Positions 56,381-64,000 of a stretch of DNA of 64,000 nucleotides are shown piece after piece. Source of the DNA: Roseiarcus sp963813195 (lineage in GTDB: Bacteria; Pseudomonadota; Alphaproteobacteria; Rhizobiales; Beijerinckiaceae). Location: the NCBI GenBank assembly GCA_963813195.1, contig CAWEYC010000027.1:315491-379490 (forward strand), read 5' to 3'. The stretch's first letter is position 1; each line of letters opens with the position of its first letter. The translations under genes were made by a program, and so were the position numbers. The notes below the pieces were generated by a model, which made no database searches, was not told the DNA's origin, and saw only the letters and a list, made by a program, of their open reading frames with translations.

Positions 56381-57160
56381 TCAGAAATCGGCGTCGGCGA
56401 GCGGATCGGGGCCGTATTTATTCGGCCCGACGTTTCCTCGCATCATGAATGCGATGATCATTACGATCGACCCAAACGGGATCAATTGCCCGAGATACCA
56501 CCATCCGGACCAGCCGAGGTCGTGCAGCCGACGGACCGCCACCGCGACCGAGGGCGCGATCAGGGCGAGAAGGACAGCGCCCATCAATACGACGAGGACT
56601 ATGAACCCGACGATCGGCATCGTGCCTTCCGCCGACGTCATCATGTAGCCGATGGCGAAAACGACTGCGTAGACCACGCTGATGGCGAGGGTCGCGAACA
56701 GCATGAACCACCAATATTCGGACCGGCGCGCCCGGCCCTCAAACCCCGCGTATTTCAGCCGCAGGCAGGTTTGCGCCGCCTCCAGGAAGCTCATCGCCCC
56801 TCCGTCCGCGGGCGCCGCCGAACGCGTCGCGAACCGCTCGGTGGCGTCGCCCGTCATCGCGCCGGCGCGATCGCGGATGGACGAGGGCGGGCCCTGTCGC
56901 GGTGGCGGTGGCGCGGGCGGCGCAGCAGCGGGGAACATGGCCTTGAGCGCGGCCTGATCGGCGGCCCGGCCCCAGGCGTCGGCGCCCTCGGTCCACACCA
57001 GCGTATCCACGGTCAGGCGGCCGTCCCGCGCATAGTCGCGAAGCTGATCGAGCGAGTAGGGGCCATAGGTTTCCGGCGGAATGTGCAAATGCCATTGCGG
57101 CGCGCCCGGCGCCGTTGAAAACCTGCCCTTCGAATTGGGATCGATTTGCGTCACGATCAT
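56381..57160 (-). CDS. GYF_2/DUF4339-DUF805 membrane protein
   Basis: 259 residues. N-terminal GYF_2-type module WHLHIPPETYGPYSLDQLRDYARDGRLTVDTLVWTEGADAWGRAAD (about 23-70), a Pro-rich linker, then DUF805 with four membrane helices starting LKYAGFEGRARRSEYWWFMLFATL and containing VRRLHDLGWSGWWYLGQLIPF. Likely an inner-membrane protein with a cytoplasmic peptide-binding domain. Start at 57160 chosen over an earlier in-frame ATG at 57253. Confidence 0.82.
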   Translation of the reverse strand: MIVTQIDPNSKGRFSTAPGAPQWHLHIPPETYGPYSLDQLRDYARDGRLTVDTLVWTEGADAWGRAADQAALKAMFPAAAPPAPPPPRQGPPSSIRDRAGAMTGDATERFATRSAAPADGGAMSFLEAAQTCLRLKYAGFEGRARRSEYWWFMLFATLAISVVYAVVFAIGYMMTSAEGTMPIVGFIVLVVLMGAVLLALIAPSVAVAVRRLHDLGWSGWWYLGQLIPFGSIVMIIAFMMRGNVGPNKYGPDPLADADF

Positions 57161-57445
57161 GCCCCCCGGATGCTGAATTGTTTGTCTTGGCCGACATTTC
57201 CCCAATTGCGTCGGCCAGGCGCCAAACCTGCGGCGGTTCTGGGCCGCTGGCAAGGCCGAATTGCCGCAGCGTGATCACCACGCACAGCGGGACGCGCCGG
57301 ATTCGACCTTGCCCGCTCTTCGCCGGCCCAAAAGCCGGGCGGTCTGAAAGGCGCGCATCGGGCCTCTCTACGGCGCGCCGAGGCGTGCGGACTAGGCGAC
57401 TTCGGCGGGCGACTGTGCTAATTTTGTGACTGGCGGAGAGGCGCC

Positions 57446-58525
57446 ATGAGCGAAACGCGCAAGATCGCAGCGATCCTGGTCTCGGATGTGGTCGGCTACA
57501 GCCGGCTCGCCGGGTCGGATGAAGAACGCACTCTGGCGCGGCTGCGCGCGCTTCGCAGCGACCTCATCAATCCAACCGTGGCCACGCACAACGGCCGCGT
57601 CGTCAAGAGCACCGGCGACGGCAGTCTCGTCGAATTTCGCAGCGTCGTCGATGCGGTTCGCTGCGCTGTTGCGATGCAGAAGGGCATGGTCGAGCGCAAT
57701 GCCGGCCTCCCGCCCGACCGCCGCATCGTGTTCCGCGTCGGCATTCACCTCGGCGACGTCGTCGAGGAAAGCGACGGCGATCTGATGGGCGACGGCGTCA
57801 ACATCGCGGCGCGATTGGAGGGGATCTCCAGTCCCGGCGCGATCTGTCTTTCCGAAGACGCCTACCGCCAGGTGAAGACGAGGCTCGATCTCACCGTCAC
57901 CGATCTGGGCAGGACTCAGCTCAAGAATATCGCCGAGCCGATCCGAGCCTATTCCGTCCAGGTCGGGAAAGCCGGACGACCGAGCGAGTTCAGGCGCGCG
58001 CGCCGTCGCCGGCTTGTCGCCGCCGCCTGGCTTGCGGCGCCGATCGTGCTCGGCGGCGGAATCCTATGGCTCTACTCCGGGGCCCGGCCCGAGGCGCCTG
58101 TCGCCTCGCTGGCGGCCGACGCGGCGCCGACCCAGGACGCGTCGCCGGCCCAAAAGGACCCCGCCAAGCCGGCGCCGCATATAGCCCTGAAGCAAGCGTA
58201 TTTGCCGCCTGCGGTTCAAGTGTTTCGCAGGGGCGCGTGGAAACTCAGGCCCCGCGGCGGCGGCGCTCCGCCATCGTCCGAGGCTGCGCCCTCCGAGGAG
58301 AGTTTCTGTCATTTCGGCGAGGGTTCCTGCCGGAGAGTTCGCGGCGACCTCCCCGCTAATGTCGCGACGCCCCAGCCGGCGCCGACGTTCGCCCTCGCGA
58401 TCGCGCCCTCCGGGGAGAGTTTCTGTCATTTTGGCGAGGGTTCCTGTCGGAGAGTTCATGGCGCCAGCGGATCCGGTGTGGCCGCTCTCCCCGCGCCGCC
58501 GACCGCCGCCGACCAATCTCCATAA
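57446..58525 (+). CDS. Class III adenylate/guanylate cyclase with repeated Cys tail
   Basis: 359 residues. Cyclase domain (about 5-170): AAILVSDVVGYSRLAGSDEE with the first metal Asp, STGDGSLVEF with the second, and GDGVNIAARLEGIS with the transition-state Asn/Arg region. A membrane helix near 188-210 follows, then a Pro/Ala-rich tail. The tail contains two copies of ESFCHFGEGSCRR (about 285-300 and 324-339), each a CX6C unit, encoded by a DNA repeat 117 bases (39 codons) apart. Makes a cyclic nucleotide in the cytoplasm; the tail would be periplasmic and redox or metal sensitive if translated. Confidence 0.85.
   Translation: MSETRKIAAILVSDVVGYSRLAGSDEERTLARLRALRSDLINPTVATHNGRVVKSTGDGSLVEFRSVVDAVRCAVAMQKGMVERNAGLPPDRRIVFRVGIHLGDVVEESDGDLMGDGVNIAARLEGISSPGAICLSEDAYRQVKTRLDLTVTDLGRTQLKNIAEPIRAYSVQVGKAGRPSEFRRARRRRLVAAAWLAAPIVLGGGILWLYSGARPEAPVASLAADAAPTQDASPAQKDPAKPAPHIALKQAYLPPAVQVFRRGAWKLRPRGGGAPPSSEAAPSEESFCHFGEGSCRRVRGDLPANVATPQPAPTFALAIAPSGESFCHFGEGSCRRVHGASGSGVAALPAPPTAADQSP
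58286..58346. repeat. 61-bp direct repeat in the cyclase tail, copy 1
   Basis: Near-identical (about 5 mismatches) to 58403-58463, offset by exactly 117 bases, which keeps the reading frame. In the rightward frame it encodes ESFCHFGEGSCRR. It also reads openly leftward (NSPAGTLAEMTETL), so it may be a dispersed element inserted into the gene. Confidence 0.65.
58403..58463. repeat. 61-bp direct repeat in the cyclase tail, copy 2
   Basis: Second copy, see 58286-58346. Substitutions are partly silent (TTC/TTT, TGC/TGT) and the two CX6C cysteines are kept in both copies. Confidence 0.65.
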
Positions 58526-58616
58526 GTTTTCCGAGACGGCGCCGGCGGATGGAAAAGCTGATACACGCGTGCGGCCCGCGCCCTCCCTCGGCTCATAGAT
58601 TGCGGCGATCTCTCCC

Positions 58617-59903
58617 ATGGAAGCGGCGAGAATGAACTCAACCCGGCAAGCCCCGTCCGTGCATCTCGGCGCCGGCGCCCACTGGCGCAACTGGGTCGGC
58701 AACCAGTCGTTCGTCGCGCGCCACAGAAACGAGCCTGCGTCGGAAGACGAACTCGCCGCGCTGGTGCGCGAAGCCGCCCGCCAGAATCTGAGCGTGCGCG
58801 TCGCCGGCTCCGGCCATTCCTTCACGCCGGTCGTGGCGACCAGCGGCCTGCTGCTCAGCCTCGAGAACATGCAGGGCGTCGCCGCCGATCTCGCGCGCAA
58901 GCGCGTCACCGTGCGCGCGGGGACGAGGATCGGCGACATCGGCCGCGCGCTGAAAGACATGGGGCTGTCGCTCGCCAATCAGGGCGACATCGACACCCAG
59001 GCGATCGCCGGCGCGCTGTCGACCGGCACGCACGGCACGGGGATCACACTCGGCTGTCTCTCGACACAGGCGGTCGGCATGCGCCTGGTGCAGGCCGACG
59101 GCGCCATCCTCGACCTCGACATCGACGCCGACCCCGAGACCATGGCCGCCGCGCAGGTGGCGATCGGGATGCTCGGCGTGATGTCCACCGTCACGCTGCA
59201 GGCCGTCGACGCCTACAATCTCCGGGAGAAGCAGTGGCGCGACGATTTCGAGGCTTGCATGGATGCGCACGACGACCTCGCCGCCAACAACCGCCATTTC
59301 GGTTTCTTCTGGTGTCCAGTCCCGGAGTCCCGCCATCTCTACTGCCTGCCGGACCTCGCGGCGGTGTCGCCGACCAAGCGCGAGCATGACGTCTGCGAAA
59401 TGAAGGTGATGAACGTCACCGACGAGGCGCCGTTCGCCGACGAGAAGACCTTCGAGCGCGTCGCCTACAGCTCGGAGATCTACCCGATCGAATACGTGCC
59501 CAATTTCCACGAGCTCGAATATGCGGTTCCCGTCGAGCACGGCAAAGAGGCGCTGCGGCAGGTGCGCGACCTCATGCTGACGAAACACACCAACTGCATC
59601 TATCCCGTCGAATACCGCTTCGTCGCCGCTGATTCTGGGATGCTGAGCCCCTACTATCAGCGCGCCAGCGTGACGATCTCCGTCTCCGGCGGCCCCGGCG
59701 TCGACTATTGGAACTATCTCGCCGACGTCGACGCGATCCTGCGTCCGTGCAAAGCGCGGCCGCACTGGGGCAAGCTGCATTTCAACACGCGGGAGGACAT
59801 GCCCGCGCTCTACCCACGCTATGAGGATTTCGAAGCGATCCGCCGCCAACTCGATCCGGAAGGGCGGTTCTTGAACGATCATCTGCGCGGGCTGTTCGGG
59901 TGA
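58617..59903 (+). CDS. FAD-linked aldonolactone oxidase (D-arabinono-1,4-lactone oxidase family)
   Basis: 428 residues. PCMH-type FAD domain with VRVAGSGHSFTPVVATSGLLLSLENM, VRAGTRIGDIGRALKDMGLSLANQGDID, TQAIAGALSTGTHGTG; the C-terminal ALO domain ends in HWGKLHF and DPEGRFLNDHLRGLFG. Oxidises an aldonolactone or sugar alcohol with oxygen or a carrier. Substrate is unknown. A second Met at 58632 is an alternative start. Confidence 0.9.
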   Translation: MEAARMNSTRQAPSVHLGAGAHWRNWVGNQSFVARHRNEPASEDELAALVREAARQNLSVRVAGSGHSFTPVVATSGLLLSLENMQGVAADLARKRVTVRAGTRIGDIGRALKDMGLSLANQGDIDTQAIAGALSTGTHGTGITLGCLSTQAVGMRLVQADGAILDLDIDADPETMAAAQVAIGMLGVMSTVTLQAVDAYNLREKQWRDDFEACMDAHDDLAANNRHFGFFWCPVPESRHLYCLPDLAAVSPTKREHDVCEMKVMNVTDEAPFADEKTFERVAYSSEIYPIEYVPNFHELEYAVPVEHGKEALRQVRDLMLTKHTNCIYPVEYRFVAADSGMLSPYYQRASVTISVSGGPGVDYWNYLADVDAILRPCKARPHWGKLHFNTREDMPALYPRYEDFEAIRRQLDPEGRFLNDHLRGLFG

Positions 59904-59972
59904 CGGGGGCGGCCGGGGCCGACGCCTCCGGATGTTCGCAGCTCTCGCCGCCACGGCTTAGTCGGGGACCGC

Positions 59973-60281
59973 ATGACAGACATCAAACAGGCGCGCGAAG
60001 CGCTGGCCGACCGGATCCTCGAAGGAGACGGCTTGGCCTCGCGCGCGCAGCGCCGTGCTGCGTTCGACAAGGCAGCGATCGCCGAGCCGCTGCGCACGCT
60101 GATCGAAAAGGTCGCCGGGCGCGCCCACGAGATCGCCGATGTGGACATTGCCGCGGCGCGGGCAGCGGGCCTCAGCGAGGACCAGATCTTCGAGATCGTC
60201 ATTTGCGCCGCGGTCGGCGAGGCGACGCGGCAAGACGAAACTGCGCTCGCGGCCCTCGACGCCGCGACCCGGAAAGAATGA
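59973..60281 (+). CDS. Carboxymuconolactone-decarboxylase-like small protein
   Basis: 102 residues, all helical: AAFDKAAIAEPLRTLIEKVAGRAHEIADVDIAAARAAGLSEDQIFEIVICAAVGEA. The ending DIAAARAAGLSEDQIFEIV resembles the helix after the catalytic CXXC in AhpD-like proteins, but no CXXC is present. Stop overlaps the following ATG (ATGA), so it is probably a partner subunit of the next protein. Confidence 0.65.
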   Translation: MTDIKQAREALADRILEGDGLASRAQRRAAFDKAAIAEPLRTLIEKVAGRAHEIADVDIAAARAAGLSEDQIFEIVICAAVGEATRQDETALAALDAATRKE

Positions 60282-60865
60282 CGATGCGCCTCACCATCCT
60301 CGACAGGGGCCACGGTTTCGGCGCAAAGGCGCTGCTGGCGATCATTCGCGCGGTGTCGCGCCAGCCGGCGCCCGAGGTCGTCAAGTTGGTCATGTACCGT
60401 CCCGATTTCTTCGGCGCGCACATGAAGGCGGTCACCCACGAAGCGATGCGCGGACCATCCGCATGGTCGGTCGGCGACCGCGAGCTGATGGCGGCGTGGG
60501 TGTCGAAGACGAATGGGTGCGAGTATTGCATCAGGGCCCACACTGCCGTCTCGGCGAGGGCGTATGGCGATGAAGCGAAGGTCGTGGCGGCGCTCTCCGA
60601 TCCTGATGCAGGCGTCATGGAGGAACCGCTGCGGGCGACGTTGCGCCTGCTCGCCAAACTGGCGCGCGAACACGCCGTGGACGCAGACAACATGCGCGCG
60701 GCGCTCGCCGCCGGCGCCTCGCGCCAGCAGATCGAGGACGCGCTCGCGGTCAGCTTCGCATTCAATACGATCAATCGGTTGGCCGACGCCTTCGAATTCT
60801 CTGTGCCGGGACCCGAAGCCCTCAAGGCCGGCGCGAAGGTTCTGCTCGCGCGGGGCTACCGTTGA
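60278..60865 (+). CDS. AhpD/carboxymuconolactone decarboxylase family protein
   Basis: 195 residues. SVGDRELMAAWVSKTNGCEYCIRAHTAVS contains the CXXC-X3-H active site (C about 81 and 84) of AhpD-type peroxidase-related proteins, and ALAVSFAFNTINRLADAFEF the conserved end. Probably a thiol-dependent peroxidase or related redox protein together with the gene before it. Confidence 0.85.
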   Translation: MTMRLTILDRGHGFGAKALLAIIRAVSRQPAPEVVKLVMYRPDFFGAHMKAVTHEAMRGPSAWSVGDRELMAAWVSKTNGCEYCIRAHTAVSARAYGDEAKVVAALSDPDAGVMEEPLRATLRLLAKLAREHAVDADNMRAALAAGASRQQIEDALAVSFAFNTINRLADAFEFSVPGPEALKAGAKVLLARGYR

Positions 60866-61298
60866 GCACGGCGGAGCGACGACATTGTTAAGGAAAGGTC
60901 GGCGGCCGGGGTCCAAGTCCGGACAGGACTCTTGTTCGCATCTGCCGTATCGGAGACGAGCGGAGCGCGTTTTGAAATCGCTAAACCGCTAAGCATTGTC
61001 GATCTGTCCTAAGCTAATCTTGCCAATCTCCATTAAGGGCGAAGGCGCTGCGCATCGTGGCGATGTCGGGTCGTCGAGGCGCGCTCCAGTCTCATCGCCG
61101 GGTAAGTCGAAATGCGGTTCAAGGTCGAAGGCAAGCGCCGAGCGTCCGAATAGGCTCCGGGGGTCGTGTGCGCGACCGCCGGGGGGTGCATCGCGCCGCC
61201 ACCGCGTGCCGCATTGTGTCCGCCTCTCGGTGTGACTGATTGATCCCCGCGCAGAGATGGCTTGCGTTATGTGATTGGAGGGGAGGGCTTGCCGACCC
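60866..61298. other. Intergenic region without recognisable gene
   Basis: 433 bases. Open frames exist on both strands but none has family features or convincing start signals, and the sequence is mixed in composition. I see no RNA gene or clear hairpin. Confidence 0.5.
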
Positions 61299-61742
61299 CT
61301 ATCGCCTTGCTGTTTGCATAAATCGCCGGAGCGCCGCCAGCCATTTGGCGAATCCGTCATTTTCAAAAAATTTGGTCCAATGGTCGTATTCGTCCGCGGC
61401 GCAGTCGAAGGTCGCCGACCATTCGACAAAGGCCTTGTTGGTCTCGGCGATCGGCGCAACACGAATTGTCGCGACGTAATTGCGCACCGGAAATGGCGGA
61501 GGATCGCAAAGCGAGTAGGTGTAAGAGCGGTCGACGTCGGAATGGGCGAGCAATTTTTGCCTGATGACTTTTTCTCCCACAATTACACGGCGGACGGCCG
61601 CGACTTGATCGCTGGCCTTGCCGTCTTCGATTGTGGTCTGGCTTTCGACGCCCGCCCAAGCGTAGTGGTCGAAAGGACGAATGACGGTCCACACCTCCTC
61701 GGCGGGGTGATCCAGCACCACGCTGTAATATGATTTCGCCAT
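61299..61742 (-). CDS. SRPBCC-family protein
   Basis: 147 residues: MAKSYYSVVLDHPAEEVWTVIRPFDHYAWAGVESQTTIEDGKASDQVAAVRRV is the START/polyketide-cyclase fold beginning, ending FVEWSATFDCAADEYDHWTKFFENDGFAKWLAALRRF. Binds a hydrophobic ligand in a helix-grip pocket; ligand unknown. Start at 61742 chosen because the earlier in-frame start at 61808 adds unrelated residues. Confidence 0.8.
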   Translation of the reverse strand: MAKSYYSVVLDHPAEEVWTVIRPFDHYAWAGVESQTTIEDGKASDQVAAVRRVIVGEKVIRQKLLAHSDVDRSYTYSLCDPPPFPVRNYVATIRVAPIAETNKAFVEWSATFDCAADEYDHWTKFFENDGFAKWLAALRRFMQTARR

Positions 61743-62355
61743 TCCATCACCTTTTGTCGCGGGCGTCGTGCCCAAGCCCCCAACAATGGGGCGACACGCG
61801 GCGAACACAACCCGATTACGACTGTCTGATTGTCTCTCAAAACCAACGCGAGCTTCGAGGCCGTGGCGTCATCGGCCAGCGCGTCTCGCGAAGACAAAGG
61901 CTCGCCGTCCCGGATCACGTGTCAGGGCATGGGGCGGGTTGGGGCGATGCTCGAGGGCATCCGTCGCCATATGAGCGCGGAGAGTCAATCGAACGCCTGA
62001 TGCAGGATTCTTGATATTTCAAACACGGCGACCGTCTGCTTCGGGGCGATACCGCCTGTTCACCGTGCATCGCGCAACTTTGCGACTGGGGGGAAAGCGG
62101 CCGTTCGCAACGAAGTTGAGTAGTGACCTTCGCCCTTATATTTTCGCCATGTGGTTCGGCGAGGGGTCCGAGCGCCGACGGTCCTGGCGAGTTGGGATTG
62201 CCTTTCAAGGCGATCTCGCTGAATGAAACAGGACGTAGGGATTGCGGCGGCGGCTTAGTCTGGATCGCCGCGCTTCGCTCGCGAAGACGGCTGGATCTGG
62301 TTCGAGCCAAATTCTGAGCGCTTTAGCGCTCGCGACAAGTGAAGGAGCATCGATA
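61743..62355. other. Intergenic region upstream of the SDR gene
   Basis: 613 bases with no recognisable gene on either strand. It contains the half palindromic repeat at 62257-62291. Just before the SDR start there is a ribosome site GAAGGAG (62341-62347). Confidence 0.5.
62257..62291. repeat. Dispersed palindromic repeat, half copy C
   Basis: Matches the right arm of copies A and B (core TGGATCGCCGCGCTTCGCTCGCGA) in one orientation only; the complementary arm is absent. A decayed or single-arm copy. Confidence 0.6.
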
Positions 62356-63211
62356 ATGGCCAATCATCACGCTCTCGCGGCAGGCAATTGCGCGGTCGTC
62401 ACCGGCGGCGCGTCCGGCATCGGCCTCGCGGCGGCGAGGCGCTTCGCCGCGATGGCGCTGAACGTCGTGGTCGCCGATCTCGCCGGGGATCGGCTCCAGG
62501 CGGCGGCGGCCGAGGTCGTCGCGGCCTCCGCCGCCGGCAAGGACGGCGTCCTCGCGGCGCCGACGGACGTCAGCCGCCCCGCCGACATCGAGGCGCTGGA
62601 GGCCCGCGCGCGCGAGCGCTTCGGCTCGGTCCAGGTGCTGATGAACAACGCCGGCGTCCAGCCGGGCAGCTCGATGTTCGGCGACGCCGAGGCGTGGCGG
62701 CGCACCCTCGAGGTCAATCTCTGGGGGATCATTCACGGCAGCCGGATTTTCGCGCCGCGCATGATCGAGGCGCGGCGTCCCGGCCTCATCGTCAACACCG
62801 GATCGAAGCAGGGCATCACCACGCCGCCGGGCGATCCCGCCTACAATGTCTCCAAGGCGGGGGTGAAGGCGTTCACCGAAGCCTTGCAGCATGAACTGCG
62901 CAACATCGAGGGATGTCGCGTCTCCGCGCATCTGCTGATCCCCGGCTTCGTCTTCACCGGGCTCACCGCGCGCGGACGGAGCGAAAAGCCGGCGGGCGCG
63001 TGGACGCCCGATGAGACGGTCGCCTTCATGCTCGAGCGTCTGGAAGCGGGCGATTTCTATATCCTCTGCCCCGACAACGACGTCAGCCGCGCGACTCGAC
63101 GAACGGCGCATCGCCTGGGCCGCCGGCGACATCATCGAGAACCGCCCGGCGCTGTCGCGCTGGCATCCCGATTTCGCCGAGGCGTTCAAGGCGAGCGTCA
63201 GGGACTTGTGA
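62356..63211 (+). pseudogene. Short-chain dehydrogenase/reductase, +1 frameshift near the end
   Basis: About 284 residues when repaired. NAD(P) motif VVTGGASGIGLAAARRF, NNAG in VLMNNAGVQPG, catalytic Ser in NTGSKQG, YNVSK with Tyr and Lys. At about 63094 one extra base shifts the frame from NDVSRA to LDERRIAWAAGDIIENRPALSRWHPDF, the normal family end. The catalytic core lies before the break. Substrate unknown. Confidence 0.82.
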
Positions 63212-63467
63212 CGGGTCTCCTCGAAGCGGATTCCCGATGCTTTCTGAAAATCGGAATTCGTGCTATGGTTTTTTTAACGGGCTCCCCGATCGCGGCAGTT
63301 CGCAGCGCACGGGCGCGAGGGCCGACACAGGCCGATCGCGCCCTTGACGCGGGCTATGAGTTTGAAATATCTTGTGTTTTCTAGAAAACGTCAAGCGAAA
63401 TCCTTGACATTGCTTGACAGGACTTCAGCAGACTGACAAAAGTTGACGCCGGGCTTGACGGGACGCG

Positions 63468-64000
63468 CTACCGCGCCGGCGGGCGGAGATAATCCGTCAA
63501 CCCCTTGGCGAGATGGTCGAAGGCGAGCCGTATGCGGCGCGTCGCCTTCGAATCCTCGTGCGTGACCAGCCAGACGTCCAGGGCGTAGCGCAGCGCGCCG
63601 GGCAGCACGGCGACGAGCCCGCTGGTGCGGCGGGTGCGGCGGGCGATCGCCTCCTGGCAGCCGCCGATGCCGACCCCGGCGCGCAAGGCCGCGAGTTGGG
63701 CGAGATCGCTGTCGCAGCGGAAGCCGAAGCTCTCGCGCGAGAACGGCGCCATTGCGGCGCCGACCGACGAACGAACGGTCGTCCTTGTCGAAGCCGATGA
63801 GGCAATGGCCGGCGAGGTCGGCGACCGTGCGCGGCGCGCCGAACCTCGCGAGATAGTCGCGATGGGCATAGAGCCCGATCGGCGAGCGGCCGATGCGGCG
63901 CGCGACAAAGTCGCTCTGGGTCGGACGGGTCATACGGACGGCGATGTCGGCGTCAGCGAGCGCCAGGTCCTCGTTGCGATTGGTGAGCGCGAGTTCGAGC
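63468..64000 (-). pseudogene. LysR-family regulator, C-terminal part, +1 frameshift (partial)
   Basis: The N-terminal HTH lies beyond the window edge. The effector-binding domain is read leftward: ALADADIAVRMTRPTQSDFVARRIGRSPIGLYAHRDYLARFG, then a one-base shift near 63768, then APFSRESFGFRCDSDLAQLAALRAGVGIGGCQEAIA, LRYALDVWLVTHEDSKATRRIRLAFDHLAKGLTDYL and a stop. Typical LysR substrate domain. It may control the convergent SDR gene or genes outside the window. Confidence 0.8.

Noticed and set aside
60989..61582. Open frame of 197 codons leftward, overlapping the SRPBCC gene
   Set aside because: Its first half is antisense-frame noise of the SRPBCC gene and the rest matches no family I know.

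Overview
The window is high-GC DNA (about 65% by eye) from an alphaproteobacterium, most likely of the order Hyphomicrobiales. This rests on the ubiE-ubiB-coaBC-dut order, acnA next to ccmA, the ars operon carrying an aqpS-type aquaglyceroporin, and small conserved families such as DUF1194, DUF2937 and DUF2332. Genus cannot be settled from sequence alone. I see no rRNA, tRNA, CRISPR array, prophage or intact insertion sequence.

Layout. 1-6 kb: the end of an AGE-family sugar epimerase, then a leftward housekeeping block ubiE-ubiB-coaBC-dut-rrf2-cysK (quinone, coenzyme A, dUTP and cysteine metabolism). 6-9 kb: a membrane GGDEF-EAL protein. 9-12 kb: an arsenic operon arsR-arsC-aqpS-MFS with a palindrome over the arsR start. 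12-17 kb: DUF2332, aconitase, and ccmA-ccmB. 17.1-28.4 kb: about 11.3 kb of unrelated genes (GYD protein, GAF/PAS-GGDEF-EAL protein, a MarR remnant joined to a ClC-channel remnant, DUF488, a D-threonine-aldolase-like enzyme divergent from an amino-acid ABC transporter with RidA and IclR). 28.4-30 kb: ccmC-ccmD-ccmG, so the cytochrome c maturation operon is split by that segment, followed by apaG.

30-43 kb: an exopolysaccharide locus with a Wzx flippase, VpsF-type polymerase, Wzz/BY-kinase-like protein with a lost Walker A lysine, GH10 glycanase, beta-propeller transferase, two GT4 glycosyltransferases, a GMC oxidoreductase and a WecG-type transferase. 43-52 kb: DUF1194, a second GMC oxidoreductase, a solitary Flp pilin, DUF2937, SulP, Mog, a SnoaL-like protein and a UvrD-type helicase. 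52-64 kb: a DUF433/DUF5615 pair, small secreted and membrane proteins, DUF72, a cupin, a TetR unit, DUF805, a class III nucleotide cyclase with an odd repeated Cys tail, an aldonolactone oxidase, two carboxymuconolactone-decarboxylase-like proteins, SRPBCC, SDR and a partial LysR.

A recurring oddity is that otherwise well conserved genes (cysK, sulP, mog, uvrD, the D-threonine-aldolase-like gene, SDR, LysR, probably wecG) are each broken by single-base shifts. Nearly all have the sense of +1 insertions. That bias points to insertion errors in the underlying sequence more than to gene decay, and the affected entries should be read as probably functional genes in the organism.
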